Shown piece by piece: positions 1 to 7,081 of a stretch of DNA of 17,656 nt. The notes under the pieces are model-generated. The model was not told the origin of the DNA. It did not search any database and saw only the letters and a program-made list of their open reading frames with translations. The stretch lies in the NCBI GenBank assembly GCA_905193085.1, contig CAJJNI010000022.1:1-17656 (forward strand). The letters run 5' to 3'. Position numbers and translations under genes: made by a program. Each line of letters opens with the position of its first letter. Position 1 is the first letter of the stretch. This DNA is from an uncultured Lachnospiraceae bacterium. Its GTDB lineage: Bacteria > Bacillota > Clostridia > Lachnospirales > Lachnospiraceae.

Positions 1-355
1 TATCCTGAAATAAATGAGTAAAAACTTAAAATAGTGATGGGGAATATTTCTGAAATATTTAGTGGGGATATTTTTTAATGGTACAGAAAAAATATTTTTA
101 TGTGGAATTTCTTTGAAATATTATATGTTTTGAAAATCAGATTTACAGTGGAGATAATATTCTTTAGACATATAATACAAAAGATAAATTTTAGGGGTAA
201 ATGAACTATAGCACATAAATAAAAATAATTAAATAACAAAAACAGCATTTTTATGTGTTTCACAGAAAGTTCATAACAGGTATAGGGGATTTTGTAAAAA
301 TAAATGAGGTAAAAATAAATGTAATTTGCAAATTTTGATTTAGTAGAATAAAGTC
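1..355. other. AT-rich intergenic region, no supported gene
   Basis: This stretch is very AT-rich with many short A and T runs. I see no reading frame with a plausible ribosome binding site and no RNA gene. It holds a short perfect palindrome-like repeat (listed separately) and loosely repeated TTTC(N)GAAATATT strings around positions 47-59 and 109-121. It probably is the upstream regulatory or spacer DNA for the operon starting near 578, or the tail of a region whose gene lies left of the window. Confidence 0.5.
43..59. repeat. Short inverted repeat, possible operator
   Basis: AATATTTC and its exact reverse complement GAAATATT are separated by a single T, giving 8-bp arms. The spacing suits a dimeric regulator site, but the sequence is so AT-rich that chance is a real explanation. 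It lies about 300 bp upstream of the promoter proposed at 356-384, so it need not control it. Confidence 0.2.
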
Positions 356-384
356 TTGCATATACTGATAAATTATGATACTAT
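356..384 (+). promoter_or_regulatory. Sigma-A-type promoter for the 578-5254 gene run
   Basis: A -35 box TTGCAT (356-361) is followed after 17 bp by a -10 box TACTAT (379-384), preceded by an extended -10 TG (376-377). Initiation near 391 would give a leader of roughly 185 nt. It is the best match in the upstream region and there is no other clear promoter before 5254, so it may drive five genes. Confidence 0.5.
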
Positions 385-577
385 ATGAGTAGAATCGACA
401 ATCGTGAGTGTAGATAAATTTTTATAATAGTGTTCAGGGGTGTTGTTGCTTAACATTAATGTTTGTATTTGTGTTTTATCAAGATGATTTTGTTTAATGA
501 TATTGTATTGTGTTCAGCTAAGGTTGGGGTTGGTTATATTTTTGTTTATAAATATATAGGGGAAGAAGGTGATGGCT

Positions 578-925
578 ATGAAAAAATTGCTGAATGTAAA
601 TAATGAGTGGGAGGCTGATATGCTTTCAGAACATTTAAAGTCAGAGGGAATATTTTCAATAATACGGGAAAGCATGCCGACAGGAAATATAAGAAAAATA
701 AAAGGTAATGGCTGTGGTGTATTTGGCGGGTTTGATGTGTGGGTCGAAGACGAAACATATGAACTTGCAAAAGAAATAGTCGATGTTGAGAATTATTACA
801 AAGGCAAAAATAATTCATTTAACAAAAGACGCTATATATTGGGAAAAGTAATGGCATGGCTTTGTCTGATTATTATTGCGGCATCTGTTATTTACAATGT
901 TTTTGACATGTTCATGGGAGGGTAA
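578..925 (+). CDS. DUF2007-like putative signal-transducing protein with C-terminal membrane helix
   Basis: A small protein (115 aa from ATG 578). Residues 1-65 have the look of the DUF2007 'putative signal transducing protein' family: an early KKLLNVNNEWEADML segment, a helix with the EHLKSEGI pattern, a Gly-rich turn, then FDVWVEDETYELAKEIV. The role of that family is not established. A basic stretch (NKRRY) precedes one hydrophobic helix near the C-terminus (WLCLIIIAASVIYNV), so the soluble domain is probably tethered on the cytoplasmic side of the membrane. The start is ambiguous: GTG 569, ATG 572 and ATG 578 are in frame; GAAGAAGG (562-569) best fits ATG 578, while AGGGGA (558-563) fits ATG 572. 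It is the first gene of a tight co-directional run; the next gene begins 3 nt after its stop. Confidence 0.75.
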   Translation: MKKLLNVNNEWEADMLSEHLKSEGIFSIIRESMPTGNIRKIKGNGCGVFGGFDVWVEDETYELAKEIVDVENYYKGKNNSFNKRRYILGKVMAWLCLIIIAASVIYNVFDMFMGG

Positions 926-928
926 TTA

Positions 929-1456
929 TTGAGAAAAAATAAATGGAAAATTGTAAGTATATGCTTAATTGTTTATTCGGTTTTGATTTCGGGGGGTTTG
1001 GTTTTCGGGTTTAAATATTTTCAGAAATCAGAAATACAAAGAACAATTTCAAAGGTTGCAGATGTTCCACTTGATGGGGAAATGATTACGGGTTACAAGT
1101 CAAATGCCGGTTTTTTTGGTGATGGCACAACATATATTCAGATTAATTTAAGTAATGAGGCAAGAGAAGATATAAAAGAAGCAATAAAAGCTAATGGTTC
1201 ATGGGAGGAGCTGCCATGTACGGACATTTTAGCTGAGCCTGTATATGATTCATATTTCTTTGAAAATGTTGAGCATGATTACGAAGGGCTGTTTCCTGAG
1301 ATTGAAAATGGCTGGTATTATTTTCTGGATAAGCAGACGGGGGACTTATGCAGTCAGGTAAAAAGCGATATATGGAATCGTAGTTCCAGCAATTATATTT
1401 ACGCTGTTTATGATATTGATAAGGGCATTTTGTATTATTATGAAACGGATACATAA
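929..1456 (+). CDS. Membrane-anchored protein of unknown function
   Basis: 175 aa, not recognised. Residues 1-6 are basic (RKNKWK) and are followed by one hydrophobic segment at about 8-28, which fits a signal anchor with an extracytoplasmic C-terminal part. The remainder is acidic and aromatic-rich (for example ENGWYYFLDKQTGD and ILYYYETDT) and would fit a small beta-rich extracellular domain. The start is TTG at 929, chosen because GGGAGGG (916-922) sits 6 nt upstream and overlaps the end of the preceding gene. The 3-nt spacing suggests translational coupling with the DUF2007-like gene. No enzyme motif is visible. Confidence 0.7.
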   Translation: MRKNKWKIVSICLIVYSVLISGGLVFGFKYFQKSEIQRTISKVADVPLDGEMITGYKSNAGFFGDGTTYIQINLSNEAREDIKEAIKANGSWEELPCTDILAEPVYDSYFFENVEHDYEGLFPEIENGWYYFLDKQTGDLCSQVKSDIWNRSSSNYIYAVYDIDKGILYYYETDT

Positions 1457-1485
1457 ATTCAATTTAAAAAGTAAGGGGTGATTAT

Positions 1486-2193
1486 TTGAGTAATGTACAG
1501 GGGTTAAAAAAAGAACTGTTACTGATAGTTGGGTTGGTTTTAAGCTGCGATATGTTATGGTGGTGGCATTTTTTGAAGTATGAGCCGGAGAGAACAATTA
1601 TACTTATATTTGGAGCGGTCATATTAGCTGTTGTATGCTGGCTTTTTTACAGAGAAGATTCGCATAATAAATGGTGGCGCATTTGTTTCATCATGTCCAT
1701 TATTATGCTTTGTTTTTATTCATTTTATTTTGGAATTATTGAGTTGTCACAGGGATTGATAAAAATTCCATCAGTGGAAAAGCTGTGGTTTGCGGCTTAT
1801 AACTCAGAAATGGCTGTATTGCCTGAAGAATATGGATGGTTTAGAAATATAATTATGGGGCTGTCCGTTGGCGAATTTGTAAGCAATGTTTTATTAGTGT
1901 TGTTTATAAATGTGGCATTGTTATTTAACGGTACTGCTAAAAATAAAAAATCTAATTCGGTAATATTTACAGCATCTGTTATTTTTACAGTATTATCAAA
2001 ATTGATTTATATTATGGAGATTAAATTTCAAATCAATATAATTCAGCATGCAAATTATAAAGAGGGTTATGCAAGAGTTATATGTAGAAATACTATAACT
2101 ATAGAGTATGCGGTTGCAATTTTAGGCTTGATTATGACATCTGTTTTAATTTCAAATATGTATATACATGATAAAGCATTGATAATTAAGTAA
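1486..2193 (+). CDS. Six-helix membrane protein of unknown function
   Basis: 235 aa, not recognised as a named family. Hydrophobic segments lie at about residues 9-29, 36-55, 65-85, 124-146, 155-178 and 203-225, so it is very probably an integral membrane protein with about six helices. The longest loop, at about 86-123, contains VEKLWFAAYNSEMAVLPEEYG. The start is TTG 1486 with AAGGGGTG (1473-1480) 5 nt upstream; an internal ATG start would lose the first helix. The gap to the previous gene is 29 nt and to the next 50 nt, with no terminator, so it is probably co-transcribed with the secreted dockerin proteins. No conserved charged residues suggest a transporter class. Confidence 0.65.
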   Translation: MSNVQGLKKELLLIVGLVLSCDMLWWWHFLKYEPERTIILIFGAVILAVVCWLFYREDSHNKWWRICFIMSIIMLCFYSFYFGIIELSQGLIKIPSVEKLWFAAYNSEMAVLPEEYGWFRNIIMGLSVGEFVSNVLLVLFINVALLFNGTAKNKKSNSVIFTASVIFTVLSKLIYIMEIKFQINIIQHANYKEGYARVICRNTITIEYAVAILGLIMTSVLISNMYIHDKALIIK

Positions 2194-2243
2194 AGTACAA
2201 TAAATGAGCAAATAAAGAAAATGAGAAAAAGGAGAGGATAATT

Positions 2244-3125
2244 ATGAGGAAAATGATTAAGAAAGTAACTTCATTTATTTTGGCGGGAACATTTTTGATG
2301 AGCCAGGTGGTGTGTACCGGTGCGGATAACCTTACATTTGAGCAGTTACAGCGGAAGTTCCCGAATGGAACTTATTACAACCACCGGGTTGAGAAGGGGC
2401 ATGATTCTACTTCACTTAATCCGGCAAAGGATAAATGTAATAATCCGGACGGATATTCCTGGTATCCTTGTACTGAACATTTTTATGGGCAATTTAGCCA
2501 ACAGGAAATCGGCTGGTATGACTGTAATCGTTTTAACAAAGCAATTCAGTGTTATGCTTTTGCAAGCAAATTGTCAGTTGATGCTTATGGAACGGAGTTT
2601 CATAACTGGCCTGATACGAAAAATGAAACAGAGGATATTAAACCGGGTGATGTTATATGGATTAAATTTTATGATGGAGATAAATACGGACATCAGGCAA
2701 TGATAATAGATGTTAAAGACAATTATGTATCTCTTGCAGAAGCAAATATGTATGGAACATGCATGATTACATGGGGAGCCTGGTATAGTCTTGATGAATT
2801 TTATTCATGGGAAATTTATCATGCACCGCAGCAGCTTGAAAATGCATCGTTTGATAATATTATTACTGAGATAAAAGGTGATGTAGATAATAATGATAAC
2901 CGCACTCTTACAGATGTAGAAATAGCATTGAATGCGGCTTTGGGAATAAAAGTTGATAAAGATATTAATGAGTGGGCGGCAGATATGGACGGAAATGGTA
3001 AAGTCGGAGTTAATGATGTTGCCCAGATTTTGAAAATTGCATTGTTTATAGAGTGGCCGTTAGATGACTTATATTCTAAGGATTATTTTTATAAAACTGC
3101 ACCATTTAACATGTTTAATAATTAA
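2244..3125 (+). CDS. Secreted CHAP-like cysteine amidase/peptidase with C-terminal dockerin pair
   Basis: 293 aa with a signal peptide (basic MRKMIKKV, hydrophobic core to about residue 24). Residues about 60-195 resemble a CHAP/NlpC-P60-type cysteine hydrolase: a candidate nucleophile C103 in QCYAFA, a GDVIW strand at 135-139, H150 in YGHQAMII, and E166/N168 in AEANMYG, which lines up with the E-x-N of CHAP domains. Such enzymes usually cut peptidoglycan amide bonds. Residues 212-268 form a dockerin-like pair of calcium-binding loops (DVDNNDNRTLTD and DMDGNGKVGVND, each followed by a helix). ATG 2244 is supported by AAGGAGAGG (2230-2238). It sits 29 nt before a second dockerin protein. The hydrolase assignment rests on motif order, not on an alignment; whether the substrate is cell wall or protein cannot be told. 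Confidence 0.7.
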   Translation: MRKMIKKVTSFILAGTFLMSQVVCTGADNLTFEQLQRKFPNGTYYNHRVEKGHDSTSLNPAKDKCNNPDGYSWYPCTEHFYGQFSQQEIGWYDCNRFNKAIQCYAFASKLSVDAYGTEFHNWPDTKNETEDIKPGDVIWIKFYDGDKYGHQAMIIDVKDNYVSLAEANMYGTCMITWGAWYSLDEFYSWEIYHAPQQLENASFDNIITEIKGDVDNNDNRTLTDVEIALNAALGIKVDKDINEWAADMDGNGKVGVNDVAQILKIALFIEWPLDDLYSKDYFYKTAPFNMFNN

Positions 3126-3154
3126 ATAAAGTAGCTGAGAGGAGAAGTTGAAAT

Positions 3155-5254
3155 ATGAGATTAAAGAAATTATTTGCAGGAATGTTAGTTATGGGAGCAG
3201 TTATTTGTGTTCCGGCTATCGTAAGTGCGCAGGAGAAAGATGGAGAACTTGCAGTTATTGATTTTGAACAGGCAGATTTGACAGAAAATACAAATGGAAT
3301 TGTTTCGGGTAATTTAAGTGGAAATAATTCATCAATAATTGATTTAGATGGAAATAAAGTGTTAAAACTTGGTGACAGCAGTGGCACTGAAAATAAGTGT
3401 GGAGTAGAGATAACTAACGGATTTGCGGGGCATTATGAATTAAGGCAGACACTGACAGAAGCACTTGAAAATACAGGTGTTACCTATAATGGAACAAAAG
3501 ATGATATGGACGAGAACGGTTATATCAAATATATGGAAGGCAGAACTTATCCTTATCCTACATATACAAATGGTCTTACGATGAATTTCTGGGTAAGACT
3601 TCCGGCAGGTGTCGATTATGGTCCGTATGATGAAGAGGCTCCGGTACTTTTTGCATTTACAAGAATAGATGAAACAGCGGGAAATGGCGGAATGTATATG
3701 ACCGCCGGCGGACTGGTCCGTTTCTGGGAAGGTGATATTGAGGAGTCAGTAAGAAATAATTTCTGTTCAGTAGCAACATATGCTGATGAATCTAATGGTA
3801 AATGCGAGTGGCACAATGTAAGTGTTGTATTTGAAAACGATTTAATAACCGTGTATAAAGACGGAGTATTTGTTTATTCATATATGGAAGACGGATATGG
3901 ATACGGTTATACAAGGAGCCGCGATTTCAATAAAGGCTTTGGGTGTCGAGGAGAACATGAAGCTATTATAGAATATCGGTCTATTGAAGAAGCTTATAAA
4001 AATTACCGTGACCTTCTGACTGGTTTTTCTGATGAAGAGAAAAACGCAGGAGATTTTTCTGATTATTCAAAATACACTTTCCTTAACAGTTCTGGGGAAT
4101 TGCTTATTGATTTCATAACAGATGAGAACACAAAGTTATATGTCGGTGGTGATGATGGTGTATGCTTATGGAATATGGCAGAGTATCAGGATTCGTCAGA
4201 CAATGTTTTGTATGATGATTTCAAATTTTATAATTACGCTGCAGATGAATATACAGCGCAGGAAATCTATGAAAATGCTGCAGAACATGAAAGCGGCTAT
4301 ATAGAAGGCATTGACCCGGAAGAAAAGAGACCGGTTACAATTAAAAGATATTATCCTGTTGATGTTGATGGAGAAAAAAAAGTGGGTCTTACAGATGTAA
4401 CAGCTATTTTAAAGATTGCGTTAGGTATATCTGACAGTGGCGAGTATGGAAGTGGAGATGTTGATTTAGACGGAAGTGTTACACTTAAAGATGCATCGTC
4501 AGCACTTAAATATGCACTTGGAATAGAAAAATATTATCCGTATGCTGATATGATAAATAATATTATTAATGTAGATTTTGACAGTGATGATATGCAGATT
4601 ATTGACAGTGAAGATGATAATGACAGTATTTATGTATATAATGTCTACAAAGATAAAAATGATAACTTGTATACTGTATATAATGTAAGGGATGAGATTG
4701 TATACGAGGATAAATTGTACGATGGTATACATGATAATGTCAATATTGAAATGCAGCAGAGTGAGCTTACAGATGAACAGTGTAAAGAGATTACTGAAAA
4801 GTATGCTCAAATTATATGCGGAGAAGATTATTATAAATTTAATGCTGAAGATATGAACGAGTCTTCAGATATTCCGGGATTATATTATGTGACACTGAGA
4901 ATGACAATAGGTTCTGATTATTATGCTGATAAATATATTCACATGGTTATTGATGCAGATGGATATATTTATAAGTTAAGTTATTCAAAAGACAGCAAAT
5001 TAGGTTTGAAAGAAGATGAATTAAAAACTAAAATAGAACTGATTTCTCTGACAGAAGAAAAAGCAAAAGAGCAGGAAAAGGACAAGCTTGATAATCTGTA
5101 TGGTGAAGGTGTTGCAGAAATATTAAGTTGTCAGTTTTACCGTATTGATGTTAGTAATGATAAAAATGGAAATGTAAAATATATTGTTTATTATTCAGTT
5201 CAATATAAGTGTAATGGACTTGTACGATATGATATGGTAGACATTGAAGTCTAG
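3155..5254 (+). CDS. Large secreted LamG-like protein with internal dockerin pair and PepSY-like C-terminal region
   Basis: 699 aa with a clear signal peptide (MRLKKLFAGMLVMGAV, ending near VSAQE at about 26). Residues about 35-365 look like a concanavalin/LamG-type beta-sandwich: VIDFEQADLTENTNG near the start, LTMNFWVRLPAG, WHNVSVVFENDLITVYKDG and a late DDFKFYN, which is the usual order in LamG domains. Residues about 400-457 are a dockerin-like pair (DVDGEKKVGLTD and DVDLDGSVTLKD, each followed by a helix ending in ALGI). The dockerin is internal, followed by about 240 residues containing a PepSY-like stretch (LTDEQCKEITEKYAQ, later HMVIDADGYIYKLSYS). It probably binds carbohydrate or surface ligands; no catalytic motif is visible. 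RBS AGAGGAG (3138-3144) supports ATG 3155. This is the last gene of the run; downstream is the trxA promoter. Confidence 0.7.
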   Translation: MRLKKLFAGMLVMGAVICVPAIVSAQEKDGELAVIDFEQADLTENTNGIVSGNLSGNNSSIIDLDGNKVLKLGDSSGTENKCGVEITNGFAGHYELRQTLTEALENTGVTYNGTKDDMDENGYIKYMEGRTYPYPTYTNGLTMNFWVRLPAGVDYGPYDEEAPVLFAFTRIDETAGNGGMYMTAGGLVRFWEGDIEESVRNNFCSVATYADESNGKCEWHNVSVVFENDLITVYKDGVFVYSYMEDGYGYGYTRSRDFNKGFGCRGEHEAIIEYRSIEEAYKNYRDLLTGFSDEEKNAGDFSDYSKYTFLNSSGELLIDFITDENTKLYVGGDDGVCLWNMAEYQDSSDNVLYDDFKFYNYAADEYTAQEIYENAAEHESGYIEGIDPEEKRPVTIKRYYPVDVDGEKKVGLTDVTAILKIALGISDSGEYGSGDVDLDGSVTLKDASSALKYALGIEKYYPYADMINNIINVDFDSDDMQIIDSEDDNDSIYVYNVYKDKNDNLYTVYNVRDEIVYEDKLYDGIHDNVNIEMQQSELTDEQCKEITEKYAQIICGEDYYKFNAEDMNESSDIPGLYYVTLRMTIGSDYYADKYIHMVIDADGYIYKLSYSKDSKLGLKEDELKTKIELISLTEEKAKEQEKDKLDNLYGEGVAEILSCQFYRIDVSNDKNGNVKYIVYYSVQYKCNGLVRYDMVDIEV

Positions 5255-5342
5255 CATCATTTTAAATGCTTCTTACTAAGAGGTTACAATTCATTGTATA
5301 ATCATATTGAAAAACTTATTGCTATTTACAAAATATTTTGTG

Positions 5343-5371
5343 TTGTAATTATTGAAATAATCGGATATAAT
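5343..5371 (+). promoter_or_regulatory. Promoter of trxA
   Basis: TTGTAA (5343-5348), a 17-bp spacer, and a perfect TATAAT (5366-5371). Transcription would start near 5378, giving a leader of about 28 nt with AGGAGG (5393-5398) before the trxA ATG. Strong match. Confidence 0.7.
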
Positions 5372-5405
5372 AGGAACACATTAAAAAATAGCAGGAGGCG
5401 TTTAT

Positions 5406-5720
5406 ATGTCAGTTATTCAGTTGACTAAGGAAAATTTTCAGGAAAAAGTGTTAGATAATGCTAATGTAACATTGGTTGATTTTTATGCAGACTGGTGTGG
5501 TCCTTGCAAGATGATGGCTCCGGTTGTTGCAGAAATTGCAGAAGAGAATCCGCAGTTTACAGTTGGAAAAATCAATACAGATGAGCAGCGTTCACTCGCT
5601 GAAGAATATTCTATATTCTCAATACCTACACTCATGATTTTTAAAGATGGCGTTGTTGTGGACAAGCAGGTTGGTGCTTGTGGTAAGGAAGATTTGCTTG
5701 CAAAATTAAATAATGCATAA
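5406..5720 (+). CDS. trxA: Thioredoxin
   Basis: 104 aa, the normal length for a cytoplasmic thioredoxin. The active site WCGPCK is complete (after LVDFYADWCGPCKMM), and the cis-proline motif SIPTLMIFKDG and the final G-rich helix region are present. It reduces protein disulfides using electrons from a thioredoxin reductase, presumably the one encoded next. Start ATG 5406 follows AGGAGG with ideal spacing. It has its own promoter and is followed after 14 nt by a large hairpin separating it from the reductase gene. Confidence 0.95.
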   Translation: MSVIQLTKENFQEKVLDNANVTLVDFYADWCGPCKMMAPVVAEIAEENPQFTVGKINTDEQRSLAEEYSIFSIPTLMIFKDGVVVDKQVGACGKEDLLAKLNNA

Positions 5721-5734
5721 TAGTTTAGAAAACA

Positions 5735-5772
5735 GGGGCTGTTGCAACAGGAAAATTTTATGCGACAGCCCC
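5735..5772 (+). terminator. Hairpin between trxA and trxB (terminator or attenuator)
   Basis: GGGGCTGTTGCA (5735-5746) pairs with TGCGACAGCCCC (5761-5772), giving a 12-bp stem with one G-U pair and a 14-nt loop. The bases after the stem are not U-rich, so full termination is doubtful; it may protect the trxA 3' end or lower trxB expression. The same GGGGCTGT/ACAGCCCC core recurs at 6980-7004. Confidence 0.55.
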
Positions 5773-5795
5773 ATTGTCATATAAAAGGAGAAAAA

Positions 5796-6656
5796 ATGGA
5801 CAGAGCGGATATAGCAATTATAGGAACAGGACCTGCCGGAGTATCGGCAGCGATAACTTCAACAGTTCGTAATAAGAAAATACTCTTTTTTGGAAATAAA
5901 AATTTAACTGAAAAATTAACAAAGGCACATGAAATTTTGAATTATCCGGGATTTCCTGAAATTTCAGGAGAAGAACTTGCGGGTAAATTTCAAAATCATC
6001 TTGAAAGCATGAATATTGATATAATTGATAAAAAAATAAATGCAGTTTATCCGATGGGAAAATATTTTGGACTTCAGGCAGCAGAAGATATTTTTGAAGC
6101 GTCAACCGTGATACTTGCTACAGGCGTAGTATTTGGAAAACCATTTGTCGGTGAACAGGAGTTTCTTGGAAGAGGGGTCAGTTATTGTGCAACATGTGAT
6201 GCCGGGCTTTATCGTGGGAAGACCGTTGCGGTTATCGGTTACAACGAAGAGTCAGAGCGTGAAGCCGATTTTTTAGCGGAAATTGTATCTAAAGTTTATT
6301 ATATACCGATGAAAAATAAAGAGCCAAAATTAAATTCTTCAATTACTGTAATTGATGAAAAGCCAATGGAAATTACAGGTGGAATGAAAGCGGAAATTTT
6401 AAAGACTGACAAAAATGAATATAATGTAGACTGTGTGTTTATTTTGCGTGATGCTATTTCAGCAAGTCAGCTAATTAATGGCGTTGAGATGAATGGAAGT
6501 CATGTCGCGGTTAAAGCAGATATGTCGACAAATATTCCGGGACTGTTTGCGTGTGGAGATATAGCAGGAAAACCGTATCAGTATATAAAAGCTGCCGGAC
6601 AGGGAAATGTGGCGGCTCTCAGTGCGGTTGAATATCTGAGTACATTAAATAATTAG
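5796..6656 (+). CDS. trxB: Thioredoxin reductase-like flavoprotein with a divergent NADPH region
   Basis: 286 aa from ATG 5796, chosen because AAGGAG (5785-5790) lies 5 nt upstream; an in-frame TTG at 5742 would overlap the hairpin and add 18 non-homologous residues. An FAD-binding GTGPAG motif is near the N-terminus, the redox pair is C131-A-T-C134 followed by D135, and the C-terminal FAD motif is GLFACGDIAG. The expected NADPH-binding GGGxSA motif is replaced by GYNEES (148-153), and the usual HRRxxxRA motif is absent (VYYIPMKNKEP instead). Clostridial ferredoxin- or flavin-dependent thioredoxin reductases show that kind of loss, so the electron donor may not be NADPH (inference). The CATCD motif is followed by A rather than the usual G. 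The neighbour is trxA, its likely substrate. Confidence 0.85.
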   Translation: MDRADIAIIGTGPAGVSAAITSTVRNKKILFFGNKNLTEKLTKAHEILNYPGFPEISGEELAGKFQNHLESMNIDIIDKKINAVYPMGKYFGLQAAEDIFEASTVILATGVVFGKPFVGEQEFLGRGVSYCATCDAGLYRGKTVAVIGYNEESEREADFLAEIVSKVYYIPMKNKEPKLNSSITVIDEKPMEITGGMKAEILKTDKNEYNVDCVFILRDAISASQLINGVEMNGSHVAVKADMSTNIPGLFACGDIAGKPYQYIKAAGQGNVAALSAVEYLSTLNN

Positions 6657-6830
6657 GAGGAATTTAAATGTTTAACAGCATTTGAAGACAGCGGAATTAT
6701 GTTTAATAATCCGTTCCTTCCGGCAATGAAGCTTTCAGCGTTGGAAGAAGATATGGTTAAAAATGTTCCACAGCTTACAAGTTTCGGGCTTGATTTATAC
6801 GAGCAGATTTTGGTTTATATCAAAAAATGA
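6657..6830 (+). pseudogene. Small frameshifted or truncated reading frame after trxB
   Basis: A consensus AGGAGG (6655-6660), overlapping the trxB stop, sits 7 nt before ATG 6668, but that ATG opens only five codons before TGA 6683. Shifting by one base in the TTT run at 6671-6673 joins the ATG to an open frame running to TGA 6828 (LTAFEDSGIMFNNPFLP..., ending LYEQILVYIKK), about 53 aa. Codon use in that frame looks protein-like. An internal ATG at 6699 would give 43 aa but has no good ribosome binding site. So this is either a decayed gene, a gene fragment, a sequencing error or a real frameshift. I do not recognise the family. Confidence 0.45.
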
Positions 6831-6850
6831 AAAAGTTCACATCTTTTTCA
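6828..6850 (-). terminator. Possible minus-strand terminator
   Basis: TGAAAAAG (6828-6835) and CTTTTTCA (6843-6850) form a perfect 8-bp stem with a 7-nt loop. Read on the minus strand it is followed by six T residues, fitting an intrinsic terminator about 230 nt beyond the sugar-kinase gene. The stem has only two G-C pairs, so it is weak. Confidence 0.3.
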
Positions 6851-6898
6851 AAAAAAGAGCATATATTTGTCATATTTATACTTTAATATTATAAACAT

Positions 6899-6949
6899 CA
6901 AAGGGAAACGGAACTGAAATCCTTCCTTTGTTTATATAAAATTTTTTTT
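6899..6949 (+). terminator. Possible plus-strand terminator after the trx unit
   Basis: CAAAGG (6899-6904) can pair with CCTTTG (6925-6930), and the stem may extend by A-T pairs past a bulged G. TTTATATAAAA and eight T residues follow. The loop is long and the T run is not immediate, so this is a tentative call. Confidence 0.25.
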
Positions 6950-6979
6950 CATATTTTTCTCTCATACTCCTTGTAAATG

Positions 6980-7004
6980 GGGGCTGTACAAAATGTACAG
7001 CCCC
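6980..7004. terminator. Perfect 11-bp hairpin between convergent genes
   Basis: GGGGCTGTACA (6980-6990) and TGTACAGCCCC (6994-7004) form a perfect 11-bp stem with an AAA loop. It lies 77 bp downstream of the minus-strand sugar kinase gene and downstream of the plus-strand trx unit, so it is probably a shared, bidirectional transcription stop. Neither side has a strong U tract. Its core matches the trxA/trxB hairpin. Confidence 0.55.
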
Positions 7005-7081
7005 TGTTTCATGTAGTTTGTATCAGTATTAAAAGTGGGATTGTGTCAGTGCGCAGCATGGAACAATCCGCAGGTATTTAT

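Noticed and set aside
75..263. 62-aa minus-strand frame in the leader region
   Set aside because: Very AT-rich, low-complexity Phe/Ile/Leu composition and no convincing ribosome binding site.
5253..5270. AGCAT/ATGCT hairpin after the LamG-dockerin gene as a terminator
   Set aside because: Only a 5-bp stem and no T run follows.
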